Below are positions 42,360 to 42,873 of a stretch of DNA of 42,873 nt, in pieces. The stretch spans positions 1-42,873 of the forward strand of contig ONJY01000018.1 in assembly GCA_900318275.1 (NCBI GenBank), in the 5' to 3' direction. Made by a program: the position numbers and the translations under genes. How positions within the stretch are numbered: position 1 is the first letter of the stretch; every line of letters starts with the position of its first letter. Source of the stretch: an uncultured Bacteroidales bacterium. Its GTDB lineage: Bacteria; Bacteroidota; Bacteroidia; Bacteroidales; P3. The notes under the pieces were generated by a model that had not been told where the DNA came from, did not search any database, and saw nothing but the letters and a program-made list of their open reading frames with translations.

Positions 42360-42873
42360 ATGAAAAAAACCTTATTAACAATTGCTACTATGGCAGTTAT
42401 CGCTACCGGTTGCCAGCACAAGGCCCAGCTTACGTCGGGTGTGAATCTGGACAACTTCGACACTACGGTCCGTTTGGAGGACGACTTTTACCAGTATGCC
42501 TGTGGCGGGTGGATGAAAAACAATCCGCTGGATGCCGAGCATTCGCGCTACGGTGCTTTCGACGTGTTGGCTGAGAATGCGTTGAAGAATGTGAATGACA
42601 TCATCGACTCGGTGAGCAGGAACGAGAACGAGGCCGGTTCGCTGGCCGACAAGATTGCCACGATGTACAACATCGGCATGGACACCGCCAAACTGCAGGA
42701 GCAGGGCGCCGCCCCGCTGATGCCCTATTTGGAGGAAATCAACAACCTGAAGACCCGCGAGGATGTGTGGGCTCAGCTGCTGAAGATGCACCGTCGCGGC
42801 TATGGTGTGCTCTTTGGTGTGATGGGCGAAGCCGACAAGGACGATGCCAACATGTGCATTGCTTGGGCTTGGC
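42360..42873 (+). CDS. M13 family zinc endopeptidase (neprilysin/PepO type), 3' end missing
   Basis: The first 171 codons are visible. A lipoprotein signal peptide (MKKTLLTIATMAVIATGC, lipobox Cys18) is followed by the M13 N-terminal domain: NLDNFDTTVRLEDDFYQYACGGWMKNNPLD is the typical 'D-F-Y-x-Y-x-x-G-x-W' opening, then SRYGAFDVLAENALKNVNDIID. The HExxH catalytic motif would lie beyond the window. Bacteroidota M13 peptidases are envelope oligopeptidases. The upstream gap is repeat-rich with a -7-like element. Confidence 0.9.
   Translation, partial: MKKTLLTIATMAVIATGCQHKAQLTSGVNLDNFDTTVRLEDDFYQYACGGWMKNNPLDAEHSRYGAFDVLAENALKNVNDIIDSVSRNENEAGSLADKIATMYNIGMDTAKLQEQGAAPLMPYLEEINNLKTREDVWAQLLKMHRRGYGVLFGVMGEADKDDANMCIAWAW

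Overview
The window is a GC-rich chromosomal segment from a member of the Bacteroidota, most likely an uncultured gut- or rumen-type Bacteroidales. The evidence is a protein ending in the type IX secretion (gliding-motility-associated) C-terminal domain, a GldB lipoprotein, DUF349 and SUI1/YciH genes, a recF-DUF721 pair, and promoters of the Bacteroidota form TTTG-N19/20-TAnnTTTG. No plasmid, prophage, transposase or CRISPR array is visible. Almost everything is housekeeping; the unusual content is repetitive intergenic DNA.

Layout. 1-972: end of an aminotransferase gene (+) with a perfect terminator. 972-5086 (-): dnaA, a flavin reductase, a D-2-hydroxyacid dehydrogenase and a DUF819 membrane protein, tightly packed. 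5087-5969: AT-rich gap with DnaA-box-like sites and a candidate origin. 5970-6896: corA (+). 7054-14026 (-): a tightly coupled six-gene operon, DUF349 protein > GT90 glycosyltransferase > GldB > LTA-synthase-like phosphotransferase > diacylglycerol-kinase-like lipid kinase > YciH. 14027-15219: gene-free and repeat-rich, with a nested inverted repeat. 15220-20000 (-): a stress-protein-like gene, a 1,254-residue T9SS cargo protein, and tRNA-Arg(ACG) with its own promoter and terminator. 20166-23370 (-): glycosyltransferase, ECF sigma factor, outer-membrane protein and acetyltransferase. 23474-27891 (-): GroES-like protein, alaS, a small phage-related protein and tgt. 27892-28349: repeat-rich divergent promoter region. 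28350-41940 (+): lpdA, a DUF4236-like protein, M23 peptidase, ispH, recF, DUF721, a C-terminally short ABC exporter, M17 aminopeptidase, pdxA, polA and an exported protein. 41941-42359: repeats. 42360-end: start of an M13 peptidase gene.

Main points. (1) Two families of short phased repeats are scattered through the window. One has an 11-bp period with a CTACGG/ACGGCTAC core; two of its copies share a 60-bp block (56/60 identical) in opposite orientation 27 kb apart. The other has a 7-bp period (TAACTCT-like). It lies in intergenic gaps but has also entered reading frames: in alaS as 12 extra residues, at the 3' end of recF, in polA at the start of the exonuclease-like domain, and probably in the gene at 40975. 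(2) The overlap between the LTA-synthase-like and lipid-kinase genes suggests a phosphoglycerol-type surface modification coupled to diacylglycerol recycling. (3) polA appears to have lost its proofreading residues, and the ABC transporter stops right after its H-loop.
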